From an uncultured Collinsella sp. (GTDB lineage: Bacteria; Actinomycetota; Coriobacteriia; Coriobacteriales; Coriobacteriaceae), in assembly GCA_900755685.1 (NCBI GenBank), contig CAAEHI010000055.1:1-30717 (forward strand): DNA of 30,717 nucleotides, written 5' to 3'. This document shows positions 1 through 7,093 of the stretch, piece after piece (the stretch's first letter is position 1; every line of letters begins with the position of its first letter). The position numbers and the translations under genes are program-made. A model generated the notes under the pieces. The model did no database searches. It was not told the DNA's origin and saw nothing but the letters and a program-made list of their open reading frames with translations.

Positions 1-222
1 CCGCCACGGTTGGATTAGACACTCACCATTGTCGGCCTAATCCGCGGTCTTTCATGCAGCAGGGGCTCTCAATGTTTTTATGTCCTGCTCATATCGTCTC
101 TGTCGGCAGCTGGGGACACTCCTTATCTCTTCTAACTAGTCATTCAAGAACGTCCCCAATGACTAGGTGGGGAAGGCGTGCGACAATGGTGTGCGTTGTG
201 TTGTTCGCGCTAAGGAGTTGCC
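1..222. other. Leading intergenic region with two stem-loops
   Basis: No coding region is convincing here. A stem-loop with arms GGATTAG and CTAATCC lies at 12-43 and could be the terminator of a gene left of the window, but it has only a short T run after it. A second stem-loop lies at 136-166 and is listed separately as a palindromic repeat. The ribosome binding site of the next gene (TAAGGAG) ends the region. Confidence 0.5.
136..166. repeat. Palindromic repeat, family A
   Basis: Perfect 9-bp arms CTAGTCATT (136-144) and AATGACTAG (158-166) enclose a 13-nt loop that contains GTCCCC, which reads GGGGAC on the other strand. A second GGGGAC lies just upstream at 113-118. The stem differs from families B and C elsewhere in the window, but the GGGAC loop core is the same. 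A REP-like intergenic element is the likely explanation; only one copy is seen here. Confidence 0.6.
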
Positions 223-1038
223 ATGTTGTTGTGTCCCGTTTGCCATGAGCCGTTGGTGGACAATGAACGCGGTGCTGCATGCGCGAGCGGACACCGGTTT
301 GACCGTGCGCGCGAGGGCTATCTATATCTGCTGCGCTCGTCCAAGAGCGGCGACTCCATGGGCGATCCCAAGTCGCAGGCGCGCAGCCGTCGTGACTTTC
401 TGAACCGCGGATACTATGCGCCGTTGCGCGATGCGATGGTCGAGCTGGTGCGCGAGCGGGTGTCTGGACGTGCCGCGTCTGCGAACTGCCCCATGACGTT
501 GCTCGATATTTGCTGTGGCGAGGGCTGCTACACCAGCGCCATGGGCGCGGTGCCGGGCGTGGACGCTTACGGGTTCGACTTGGGCAAAGAGATGGTGCGC
601 CTGGCCGCCAAGCGCGGCGATGCGACCTATTTTGTGGCCAACATGAAGGATATCCCCGTGGCCGATGGCGCCTTCGATATGGTGGCCGAGCTCTTTGCTC
701 CCTTTAACGAGCGCGAGTTTGCCCGCGTGCTGGCGCCAGAGGGCTCGCTCTACATCGTGGTGCCGGGTGCCCGTCATCTCTTTGGGCTCAAGGAGGTGCT
801 CTACGACACGCCATATCTCAATGACGAGAAACTGCCGAAGACTACCGAGCTCGAGTTGGTCGGAACGCAGCGGGTATCTGCGAATATTACGCTCCAGACC
901 CAGGCCGACATCGAGGCGGTGTTCCAGATGACGCCGTACTACTATCGCACACGCCCTGCCGACAAAGAGCGACTGGCAAACTTAGACACCCTTCAAACCG
1001 ACATCGACTTCATCATCGCCGAGTACCGCCACAGCTAA
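223..1038 (+). CDS. rlmA: RlmA-like 23S rRNA (guanine-N1)-methyltransferase
   Basis: This 271-aa protein is expected to transfer a methyl group from S-adenosylmethionine to a guanine N1 in 23S rRNA. The N-terminus has a Zn-binding knuckle (C4, C7, C20, H24) followed by HRFDRAREGYLYLL, the typical opening of the RlmA/RrmA family. A GDSMGD segment and an SRRDFLNRGYYAPL segment follow, then a class I SAM-binding motif LLDICCGEGCYT near residue 92. Length matches the family (about 270 aa). The ATG follows TAAGGAG by 6 nt. Members split into RlmA(I), acting on G745, and RlmA(II)/TlrB, acting on G748 and linked to tylosin resistance; the sequence alone does not tell which. It stands alone and ends at a bidirectional terminator shared with the next, convergent gene. 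Confidence 0.88.
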   Translation: MLLCPVCHEPLVDNERGAACASGHRFDRAREGYLYLLRSSKSGDSMGDPKSQARSRRDFLNRGYYAPLRDAMVELVRERVSGRAASANCPMTLLDICCGEGCYTSAMGAVPGVDAYGFDLGKEMVRLAAKRGDATYFVANMKDIPVADGAFDMVAELFAPFNEREFARVLAPEGSLYIVVPGARHLFGLKEVLYDTPYLNDEKLPKTTELELVGTQRVSANITLQTQADIEAVFQMTPYYYRTRPADKERLANLDTLQTDIDFIIAEYRHS

Positions 1039-1040
1039 CA

Positions 1041-1095
1041 ACCTGCCAAAAAGGGACAGGTTTATTTTGGTAGGTTTTATCTGGGCAAACGTAAA
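1041..1095. repeat. Palindromic repeat, family C (single-arm copy)
   Basis: The segment starts ACCTGCCAAAAAGGGACAGG and ends its first stem with TTTTGGTAGGT, so it folds into a hairpin (ACCTGCCAAAA pairing with TTTTGGTAGGT) with GGGAC in the loop. It continues into TTTATCTGGGCAAACGTAAAG. Nearly the same sequence occurs at 21632-21687. It begins 2 nt after the stop codon of the rRNA methyltransferase gene. The second, inverted arm present in the 21.6 kb copy is absent here. Confidence 0.8.
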
Positions 1096-1130
1096 GGGCC
1101 GACCGCGGAGATGCGCGATCGGCCCTTTTT
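1093..1130. terminator. Bidirectional intrinsic terminator
   Basis: Arms GGGCCGA and TCGGCCC with an inner CGCG pair form a GC-rich hairpin flanked by AAA on the left and TTTTT on the right. It lies between the convergent rlmA-like gene (plus) and the membrane protein gene (minus), so it can serve both. Confidence 0.85.
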
Positions 1131-1166
1131 AGTTGCTTGGCTGCAGAGGTTATGAGAAGCGAGCGC

Positions 1167-1568
1167 TTATAGGCGGTCCTTGTTCTCGGCTTTAACGGCG
1201 TGTGCCTGCTGAACAAAGAACAGGTCGTACACCACGATGACAAAGGCGCCAAAGTTGATGGCGTCGCCGCCAAACGCGGGAAGCGTGAGCACCGCTTGGG
1301 CAAGCGTGGCGACCGCGGCAACAATACCGAGCTTAAACGCGCCGTCCACCTGCGAAGGCTTGTTGGCGCCCTTGATACCGGCGACGCCTGCGGCAAGGTC
1401 GACGAGACCCTTGGCGATAAGCACGACCGCTGCGAGCGTGGCGTACGAACCGTACGTGGAATCGAGACCGCCCGTGGCGATACCGACGCCGGCGGTGACG
1501 AGGCTGGCGATGCCCAAAACAAAGTAGATGAGAGCAAGGATTTTGAGAGTCTTGCGAGTGAAGCTCAT
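1167..1568 (-). CDS. Small four-helix membrane protein, unknown function
   Basis: This 133-aa protein has four hydrophobic segments, at roughly residues 8-30, 43-66, 80-100 and 105-125, with a positively charged N-terminus (MSFTRKTLK) and a charged C-terminus. That suggests an integral inner-membrane protein. I recognise no catalytic motif and no named family. The chosen ATG at 1568 is preceded by AAAGGA at good spacing; an upstream in-frame start adds 23 residues without a ribosome binding site and breaks the hydrophobic pattern, so it was not used. The gene is a single unit converging on rlmA. Confidence 0.75.
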   Translation of the reverse strand: MSFTRKTLKILALIYFVLGIASLVTAGVGIATGGLDSTYGSYATLAAVVLIAKGLVDLAAGVAGIKGANKPSQVDGAFKLGIVAAVATLAQAVLTLPAFGGDAINFGAFVIVVYDLFFVQQAHAVKAENKDRL

Positions 1569-1800
1569 GGCTGGTCCTTTCGATACGAGTACGCCAACTT
1601 GGCGCACCCAATGTACTGCACATATGGTGAAGCACATTGTAGTTCAACGCGGCGATGCATGCGTTTGAAAGCGCATTGAGCCCGCGCAGCCAAACCCAAC
1701 CTTTCAAAAAGGAAAGCTGGGCGTAAGTCAAATCGATGGCAGCGTATGCGCGGCGCTGCGATGATGGGTCCATGGTAAGAGCTGGTCTCAAGGAGGAGCC

Positions 1801-1944
1801 ATGATGTACGGAGCAGGGCAAGTGCATGAGCCGCGGTCGTTGGGAAGGCGCATGGGTGATTCTGTGATCGCTGCCGTGTGCACGGGATTGATGGCGGTGC
1901 TTTGCATTGGGATGCTGTGGGCCATGTCGCATGTGGGACAATAG
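1801..1944 (+). CDS. Small single-helix membrane protein (47 aa)
   Basis: This short reading frame is preceded by a near-perfect AAGGAGG at 5-nt spacing, stronger than that of most genes nearby. It encodes MMYGAGQVHEPRSLGRRMGD followed by one hydrophobic stretch (about residues 21-44, SVIAAVCTGLMAVLCIGMLW) and a short tail. The basic N-terminal half suggests an N-in topology. It lies alone, 63 nt before the rsmJ-like gene, in the same direction. No family is recognised. It could be a membrane microprotein or a small regulatory subunit; function is unknown. Confidence 0.6.
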   Translation: MMYGAGQVHEPRSLGRRMGDSVIAAVCTGLMAVLCIGMLWAMSHVGQ

Positions 1945-2007
1945 CGGACGGTTGGGTGCCGACATAAACGGCGCTCGCGTATTCGTTTTGCTTGTTAAGG
2001 AGTACCC

Positions 2008-2712
2008 ATGGGCGTCGTCGATCCCTTTTCTGTTGCTCGGTCCGCGGGGCTTGAGCTAATCGGGAAGTCCGAGGGCCTCACGCTCACTGACGGCACGATG
2101 GAGCTGCGCGCCGATTTTGACCGCATGCTGCCGCGGCTCAAGCAGGGCCGTCTGCGGCAAGAGCTGCTGGTAAAGGCTGCGCGCGCAAAAGGCGTCGAGT
2201 GCCCATGGGCGATTGATGCCACGGCAGGCTTTGGCGAGGATTCGCTGCTGTTGGCGGCCGCGGGCTTTACCGTCGATCTGTATGAGCAGGATTGCGTGAT
2301 CGCGGCACTCCTCAAGGATGCTTTGGATCGCGCGGCAGATGATCCGGCGCTTGCGACAGCCGTGGCGCGCATGCGCTTACATGCGGGCGAGGACAGTATT
2401 ACCGGCCTTCGCCATACAGCTGAGCTGATCGGGAAGGGCGAGCTCGCGGCTCCCGACGTGGTGTATCTGGACCCCATGTTTCCCGAGCGCACCAAGAGCG
2501 CGGCGGTGAAAAAGAAGTTCCAACTCTTGCATCATCTGGAACAGCCATGTGCCGATGAGGAGACGCTGGTCGAAGCTGCGCTTGCGGCGCGTCCGCGCAA
2601 GGTCGTTATCAAGCGGCCGGTAAAGGGCCCGCTGCTTGCCGGCGTTAAGCCGAGCTATCAACTTGCGGGCAAGGCCGTTCGTTACGATGTTTTGGTGCCG
2701 CCGCGCCCGTAG
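2008..2712 (+). CDS. rsmJ: RsmJ-like 16S rRNA (guanine-N2)-methyltransferase
   Basis: This 234-aa class I methyltransferase resembles RsmJ (YhiQ), which methylates N2 of G1516 in 16S rRNA. The SAM-binding motif IDATAGFGEDSLLLAAAG lies near residues 70-87. It is followed by an acidic strand-2 end (YEQD) and by a catalytic-type loop YLDPMFPERTKSAAVKKK near residues 152-169, which is characteristic of the family. The N-terminal segment LELRADFDRMLPRLKQGR-like region also fits. The ATG follows TTAAGGAG at 7 nt. Length is close to the usual 250 aa. It probably forms a unit on its own or with the 47-aa gene upstream. Homology is convincing; the exact target base in this lineage is inferred. Confidence 0.83.
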   Translation: MGVVDPFSVARSAGLELIGKSEGLTLTDGTMELRADFDRMLPRLKQGRLRQELLVKAARAKGVECPWAIDATAGFGEDSLLLAAAGFTVDLYEQDCVIAALLKDALDRAADDPALATAVARMRLHAGEDSITGLRHTAELIGKGELAAPDVVYLDPMFPERTKSAAVKKKFQLLHHLEQPCADEETLVEAALAARPRKVVIKRPVKGPLLAGVKPSYQLAGKAVRYDVLVPPRP

Positions 2713-2760
2713 CTTGCGCGCGATAGCTGGCGCTCCGTCAGTGCCGTGTCGAAGCGGCGC

Positions 2761-3063
2761 CTATTTCCAAGGGTGCGACGTCAGGTGCCATCCGCCGCAG
2801 TATTCGCATTTGTAGCAGGCCAAACCGCGCCGCCCGCGGTTTTCGCATTCGGCCATAACGGCCTCGGCCTCGGCGCGCGTGTCGTAACGGTTTTTGCGTT
2901 CGCACGACTTGTAGCGCCAGGCCTCATCGCGCTCGGCGTCCAGGGCGTCGCGGCGCTCGTCTTCGCGTGCAAACAGGTCGCTCATATCGCCGCCGGTGGC
3001 AGCGCCCAAAAACTCGCTTTTGGCCTTTGACCAGGCGGCTCGCTTTTTGCTCCCCATCTGCAT
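2761..3063 (-). CDS. Small protein with C-terminal Cys/His cluster
   Basis: This 100-aa protein is highly charged in its first two thirds (K, R, E and D rich, with YDTRAEAEAVMAECENRGRR) and ends in CYKCEYCGGWHLTSHPWK. The CxxCxxCGGWHLTSH arrangement looks like a small zinc-binding ribbon seen in short bacterial and phage proteins, but I cannot name its function. The ATG at 3063 is chosen because GGAGAGG stands 6 nt upstream; a TTG five codons further upstream is possible. It is transcribed divergently from the GNAT gene, with an inverted repeat between them. Confidence 0.7.
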   Translation of the reverse strand: MQMGSKKRAAWSKAKSEFLGAATGGDMSDLFAREDERRDALDAERDEAWRYKSCERKNRYDTRAEAEAVMAECENRGRRGLACYKCEYCGGWHLTSHPWK

Positions 3064-3081
3064 CGCGCCCCTCTCCAAACG

Positions 3082-3113
3082 TTGGTATCATTGCTCAATC
3101 AAAGTGATACCAA
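3082..3113. promoter_or_regulatory. Inverted repeat in divergent promoter region
   Basis: Perfect 9-bp arms TTGGTATCA (3082-3090) and TGATACCAA (3105-3113) are separated by 14 nt. They lie between the divergent starts at 3063 and 3135, where an operator would be expected. It has no T tract, and its position argues against a terminator. The TTGGTAT half-sites resemble the TTGGTATAAC direct repeats at 5911-5940. Confidence 0.5.
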
Positions 3114-3134
3114 TAAACGTGAGGTCGCCGCGTG

Positions 3135-3623
3135 ATGATCAGAAAAACCCTCGATACCGACATTCCCGCTGTCATGGCTATCTATGACGCGGCCCGCGCC
3201 TTTATGCGCGCGCATGGCAACGCCACACAGTGGCCCGAGGGCACGCCTTCTGCCGAGCAACTGGCTGCCGATATCGCCGCCGGTGGCAGCTATGTGTGCG
3301 AAGTCGATGGCCGCGTGGTGGCGACGTTTGCCTTTTTGCCGGGCCCGGACGAGTGCTATGACGTAATTGAGGATGGTCAATGGCGCAGCGACACTCCGTA
3401 CGCCGTGCTGCACCGTGTGGCGTCCGATGGCACCGTGCACGGTATCGCGGCTGCGATGTTTGCCTTTGCCAAGGAGCGTGCCGATCACCTGCGCATCGAC
3501 ACGCATCAGGACAACCTGCCCATGCAAGGTGCCATCATAAAGGCCGGCTTTGAGCGCGCTGGTATCGTCTATGTGTCCGACGGCACGGCGCGTGTCGCGT
3601 TCGATTGGCTGCGCGAGGCATAA
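3135..3623 (+). CDS. GNAT-family N-acetyltransferase
   Basis: This 162-aa protein has the GNAT fold. It opens IRKTLDTDIPAVMAIYDAAR, has a central strand with YVCEVDGRVVATFAFL, and a late segment IDTHQDNLPMQGAIIKAGFE near residues 123-142, matching the motif B region (xDTHxxNxxMxxxxxKxGF) of acetyl-CoA-dependent acetyltransferases. The substrate cannot be read from the sequence. The classical Q/RxxGxG/A acetyl-CoA loop is weak here (HRVASDGTVHGIAAAM). GAGGT stands 9 nt before the ATG; a GTG immediately before this ATG is an alternative. It stands alone and is followed by a long palindrome. Confidence 0.85.
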   Translation: MIRKTLDTDIPAVMAIYDAARAFMRAHGNATQWPEGTPSAEQLAADIAAGGSYVCEVDGRVVATFAFLPGPDECYDVIEDGQWRSDTPYAVLHRVASDGTVHGIAAAMFAFAKERADHLRIDTHQDNLPMQGAIIKAGFERAGIVYVSDGTARVAFDWLREA

Positions 3624-3877
3624 GAGCGGAGACGCGTATCAACAATTCGCGCGAACGAAAATGGCTCCGGGTGGGGCCATTTTCGTTCGCTGCGCCGTTT
3701 TGAAAGCCGGCTTTCGCAAGGCGCGAACCTACGAAAATCGCCGCGCGGCAACGCGGGGCGATGAGCTCGGTCGGGGGATAGGGCCCGCTTCGCCCGCCGG
3801 CCCGTAAATTGTATCATCCAGTGTGGAACGAGGGTGCCCGTTGCCGCGTGCGATGGGCTTGCAATAAGAGGAGAGCC
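3624..3877. other. Intergenic region after the GNAT gene
   Basis: This 254-base stretch holds a 15-bp palindrome at 3651-3690 and then GC-rich sequence up to the ribosome binding site AGAGGAG of the next gene. An open frame crosses it (3550-3807) but has no ribosome binding site and runs antisense-like through the palindrome. I see no gene. Confidence 0.5.
3651..3690. terminator. Long palindrome, probable terminator
   Basis: Perfect 15-bp arms GCGAACGAAAATGGC and GCCATTTTCGTTCGC enclose a 10-nt loop. The TTTTCG run sits inside the distal arm rather than after it. It lies 27 nt after the GNAT stop codon, so termination is the likely role. Confidence 0.6.
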
Positions 3878-5881
3878 ATGTCGAAGCAAGCGGTCGTTGG
3901 AATCTTGGCGCATGTCGATGCCGGCAAGACCACGCTGGCCGAGGCCATGCTGTTTAACGCGGGCCGCATTCGCAAGCGCGGCCGCGTTGACGATGGCGAC
4001 TCGCATCTGGATACGAACGAGATTGAGCGTGAGCGCGGTATCACGATCTTCTCGTCGCAGGCTGTGCTCGACCATGGTGACACCCACGTTATGCTCGTGG
4101 ACGCTCCCGGCCATGTCGATTTTTCTGCCGAGGCGGAGCGCACGCTGCGTGCCCTGGACTACGCGATTCTGGTGGTAGGCGCCAACGATGGCGTACAGGG
4201 GCATACCGAAACCCTGTGGCGCCTGCTTGCGCGCTATGACATCCCGACGTTCATCTTTATCAACAAGATCGATTTGGAGAATCCCGGCCGCGATGTTTTG
4301 CTGGCACAGCTTGGGCAGCGTCTTTCCGAGGGCTGCCTGGATGCCAACGAACTGCTGGCGGGCGGCACCGTTCAGGAGGATGCTGCTGCGTTAGACGAGG
4401 CGGCGCTCGAGGAGTTTCTTGAGGCGGGCGAGCTTTCCGTCGCGACGCTGTCGCGCATGGTTGCCGAGCGCAAGCTCTTTCCCTGCTTTGCCGGCTCGGC
4501 GCTCAAGGACCAAGGCGTGGACGAGCTGCTAGATGGCATGTGTACACTGATGCGTGAACAGGCATGGCTCCCGGAGTTTGCCGCGCGCGTCTACCGCGTG
4601 AGCCGCGGGGATCGCGGTGAGCGCTTGGCTTGGGTTAAAGTGACCGGCGGCACGCTGCATGCCAAGCAGATGATTAACGGACGTTCCGGTGCCGAGGCGT
4701 GGGAGCAGAAGGTCGACCAGGTACGCATCTATAACGGCGAGAAGTATGAGCTTGCCCAAGAAGTTGCTGCTGGCGGTATTTGTGCCGTGACGGGTCTTGC
4801 ACACGTTCGCCCAGGGGACGCCCTAGGCGCGGAGCCCGCGGGCGATGCGCCCGTCATTGCGCCAGTTCTCACCTATACGGTGCTTCCGGGCGAACACGAT
4901 GTCCACGCGGTGTTCAAAGCACTGACTGAGCTGGCGGACGAAGACCCCATGCTCGGCGTAAGCTGGAATACGCATCTTGAGCAGATTCATTTGCAGTTGA
5001 TGGGCACCGTGCAGCTCGAGGTCGTGCAGCGCGTGCTGGCCGATCGTTTTGGCCTTGCGGTCGAGTTTGAGCCCGGCGGCATCCTCTATAAGGAGACTAT
5101 TTCGCAGCCGGTCGAGGGCGTGGGCCACTTTGAGCCACTGCGTCACTATGCTGAGGTGCATCTACGTCTGGAGCCGTTGCCGGCGGGCTCGGGCGTGCAG
5201 TTTGGTACCGTGGCCTCGACCGACGAGCTCGATCTTAACTGGCAGCGTCTGGCACTCACCAACGCCATGGAGCGCGATCACCTGGGCGTGCTGACCGGCT
5301 CGCCCATCACCGATGTGCGCATTACGCTCATGGGCGGCCGTGCGCATGCCAAACATACCGAGGGCGGCGATTTTCGCCAGGCCACGTACCGCGCGATTCG
5401 CCAGAGTTTGATGCAGGCGCGCGAGGCCGGCGCGGCGGTGCTGTTGGAGCCGTGGTATCGCTTTGAGCTCGAGGTGCCGGGGGAGTGCGTGGGTCGGGCG
5501 CTCTCGGATGCCACGCGCATGGGTGCCGAGTACGAGCCGCCGACGATGGCGGGAGACCGGGCGAAGCTTGTGGGTCGCGTGCCGGCATCCGAGGTGCAGG
5601 ATTACGCGCTGGAGGTGGCTGCCTACACGAGTGGTCGCGGACATCTGTACCTAGAGTTCGCCGGCTATTCGGCTTGCCATGATGCCGAGCGCGTAATCGA
5701 GACGGCCGCCTATGAGCCCGAGGCCGATCTGCCCAACACGCCCGACTCGGTCTTTTGCTCTCACGGCGCCGGTTACACGGTCAAATGGTACGACGTACCC
5801 GCCGCGGCGCACGTAAAGATCGATCCCACCACCTTCCGCCCCTGGCGAGCAGCAGACGCCGAGTTTTTCGGCCACATGTGA
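3878..5881 (+). CDS. TetM-like ribosomal-protection-type translational GTPase
   Basis: This 667-aa protein is a translational GTPase of the EF-G/TetM branch. GTPase motifs are G1 AHVDAGKT (11-18), G2 RGIT (53-56), G3 DAPGH (75-79) and G4 NKID (129-132). EF-G-like domains II-V follow, and the length is close to Tet(M)/Tet(O) (about 640 aa). Known relatives bind the ribosome and expel tetracycline, but this branch ends differently: the C-terminal part carries NTPDSVFCSHGAGYTVKW, typical of chromosomal TetM-like proteins of uncertain role. The ATG at 3878 follows AGAGGAG. A further upstream start is possible but has no binding site. The terminal Met and stop codons fall inside a palindromic repeat. 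Tetracycline resistance should not be assumed. Confidence 0.85.
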   Translation: MSKQAVVGILAHVDAGKTTLAEAMLFNAGRIRKRGRVDDGDSHLDTNEIERERGITIFSSQAVLDHGDTHVMLVDAPGHVDFSAEAERTLRALDYAILVVGANDGVQGHTETLWRLLARYDIPTFIFINKIDLENPGRDVLLAQLGQRLSEGCLDANELLAGGTVQEDAAALDEAALEEFLEAGELSVATLSRMVAERKLFPCFAGSALKDQGVDELLDGMCTLMREQAWLPEFAARVYRVSRGDRGERLAWVKVTGGTLHAKQMINGRSGAEAWEQKVDQVRIYNGEKYELAQEVAAGGICAVTGLAHVRPGDALGAEPAGDAPVIAPVLTYTVLPGEHDVHAVFKALTELADEDPMLGVSWNTHLEQIHLQLMGTVQLEVVQRVLADRFGLAVEFEPGGILYKETISQPVEGVGHFEPLRHYAEVHLRLEPLPAGSGVQFGTVASTDELDLNWQRLALTNAMERDHLGVLTGSPITDVRITLMGGRAHAKHTEGGDFRQATYRAIRQSLMQAREAGAAVLLEPWYRFELEVPGECVGRALSDATRMGAEYEPPTMAGDRAKLVGRVPASEVQDYALEVAAYTSGRGHLYLEFAGYSACHDAERVIETAAYEPEADLPNTPDSVFCSHGAGYTVKWYDVPAAAHVKIDPTTFRPWRAADAEFFGHM

Positions 5882-5906
5882 CAAAGGGACAGCTCCTCTG
5901 TCACAT
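5876..5906. repeat. Palindromic repeat, family B copy 1
   Basis: Arms ATGTGACA (5876-5883) and TGTCACAT (5899-5906) enclose a loop with AAGGGACAG. It is the most diverged of three related palindromes (others at 9603 and 10860). It overlaps the last Met codon and the TGA stop of the TetM-like gene and may act as its terminator. Confidence 0.75.
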
Positions 5907-5910
5907 GCTA

Positions 5911-5940
5911 TTGGTATAACTCGGTATAAGTTGGTATAAC
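5911..5940. promoter_or_regulatory. Three tandem 10-bp repeats before ATPase 1
   Basis: TTGGTATAAC, TCGGTATAAG and TTGGTATAAC follow each other without gaps; units 1 and 3 are identical. The block is AT-rich within GC-rich surroundings and ends 34 nt before the ATG of the ATPase gene at 5975. The 10-bp period, close to one helical turn, suits cooperative protein binding. The TATAA cores could also supply a -10 element. Operator or promoter is inferred. Confidence 0.55.
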
Positions 5941-5974
5941 TATTGCCAGGGTTTGCCAATCCGAGGAGGCCGAC

Positions 5975-7093
5975 ATGAACCCAAATCCCTTTAAGCCCAC
6001 GGCTGGCAAGCGGCCTCCGATACTCATCGGCCGCGAGTCGGTCATCGAAGATTTCGAGGAAGGGCTCGATAACGGCGCCGGAGCGCCGGGTAGGCTCATG
6101 CTCATTACGGGAAACCGCGGCTGTGGCAAGACGGTTCTCCTACGGGAGCTGCAACGTCTAGCCAATGAGCGCGGATGGGCGGTTGTCTCCGATTCCGCTT
6201 CGCTTGGCTTATGCGACCGCTTGGCCAACGCGCTTCGTTCGAATAAACCCGTTGTGACGTCAATGGAGTTCGGTCCGTCGTTTGACCGGATGTCGGTCGA
6301 GGCGGCGCGAGCAAAGGGCGAGACGTTGCGAGGGCTGGTCAACGAGCGCCTCAAGAGGCTCGGTCCAGGCAAGGGCATACTGTTTGCGATTGACGAGGCG
6401 CAATCGGCGTCTATCGAGGAACTGGCGGCTCTTGCCGTTCTCTATCAGCAGGTGCTCGGAGACCAGGATGCCACGGGCTTGCCCGATAGCGACCAGCGCG
6501 GTCTTGCGCTGACGTTCGCCGGCTTGCCCAGTATGGTTGACGATCTGCTCGAAGAGCCGAGCGTGACGTTTTTGCGGCGTGCCCAGCAGCGTACGTTGGG
6601 GGCGATATCTTTGCCCAAAGTGCGCGATTCGTATATCCAGACGGTCAAAGACGCTGGTCTTTACGTTGACGCGGAGACGGCGGACCTTGCGGCGCGCAAG
6701 AGCATGGGGCATCCCTACATGGTTCAGCTGGTGGGATATTACATGTGGAGGTCTGCCGTCCGGCGTGACTCGCGGGTCATCGAAAGGCGCGATGTCGAGG
6801 ATGGCCATGCGGATGCCGTCTCCGAGTTCTACGAAGCGGTTGACGCGCCTCTGTATTACGGGCTGCGCAGTCCACAGCGCCTCTTTATCGAGGCCATGGT
6901 GGTTGACGAGGGCAAACCGACGCGCATGGCGGATATCATTGAGCGCTGCGATCGCACCCAGAGCTGGGCGAGTAAATATCGCGCAAGCCTGATTCGCGAG
7001 CGCGTCATCGAGGCTGCCGGATACGGCCTCGTCCGGTTTACCGTGCCCATGCTGGGCGAGTACATCCGCGATCGAGTTTTATGGCATGAGTAG
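5975..7093 (+). CDS. Orc1/Cdc6-like AAA ATPase, paralogue 1
   Basis: This 372-aa ATPase begins NPFKPTAGKRPPILIGR, typical of AAA_16/Orc1-Cdc6-like proteins. Walker A is GNRGCGKT (46-53) and Walker B ILFAIDEAQ with D140 and E141. It shares exact FLRRAQQ (199-205) and QLVGY (251-255) segments with the ATPase at 9641-10741, at nearly the same residue positions, so the two are paralogues. The C-terminal 80 residues (RMADIIERCDRTQSWASKYR and following) look like a winged-helix DNA-binding domain. No function is established for this family, and proposals range from replication or DNA handling to defence-type regulation. The ATG follows GAGGAGG. Its end overlaps the UvrA-like start by 8 nt, so the two are probably co-transcribed and translationally coupled. 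Confidence 0.82.
   Translation: MNPNPFKPTAGKRPPILIGRESVIEDFEEGLDNGAGAPGRLMLITGNRGCGKTVLLRELQRLANERGWAVVSDSASLGLCDRLANALRSNKPVVTSMEFGPSFDRMSVEAARAKGETLRGLVNERLKRLGPGKGILFAIDEAQSASIEELAALAVLYQQVLGDQDATGLPDSDQRGLALTFAGLPSMVDDLLEEPSVTFLRRAQQRTLGAISLPKVRDSYIQTVKDAGLYVDAETADLAARKSMGHPYMVQLVGYYMWRSAVRRDSRVIERRDVEDGHADAVSEFYEAVDAPLYYGLRSPQRLFIEAMVVDEGKPTRMADIIERCDRTQSWASKYRASLIRERVIEAAGYGLVRFTVPMLGEYIRDRVLWHE

Noticed and set aside
3550..3807. 85-codon frame across the palindrome after the GNAT gene
   Set aside because: It overlaps the end of the GNAT gene in another frame, has no ribosome binding site and takes much of its sequence from the palindrome.
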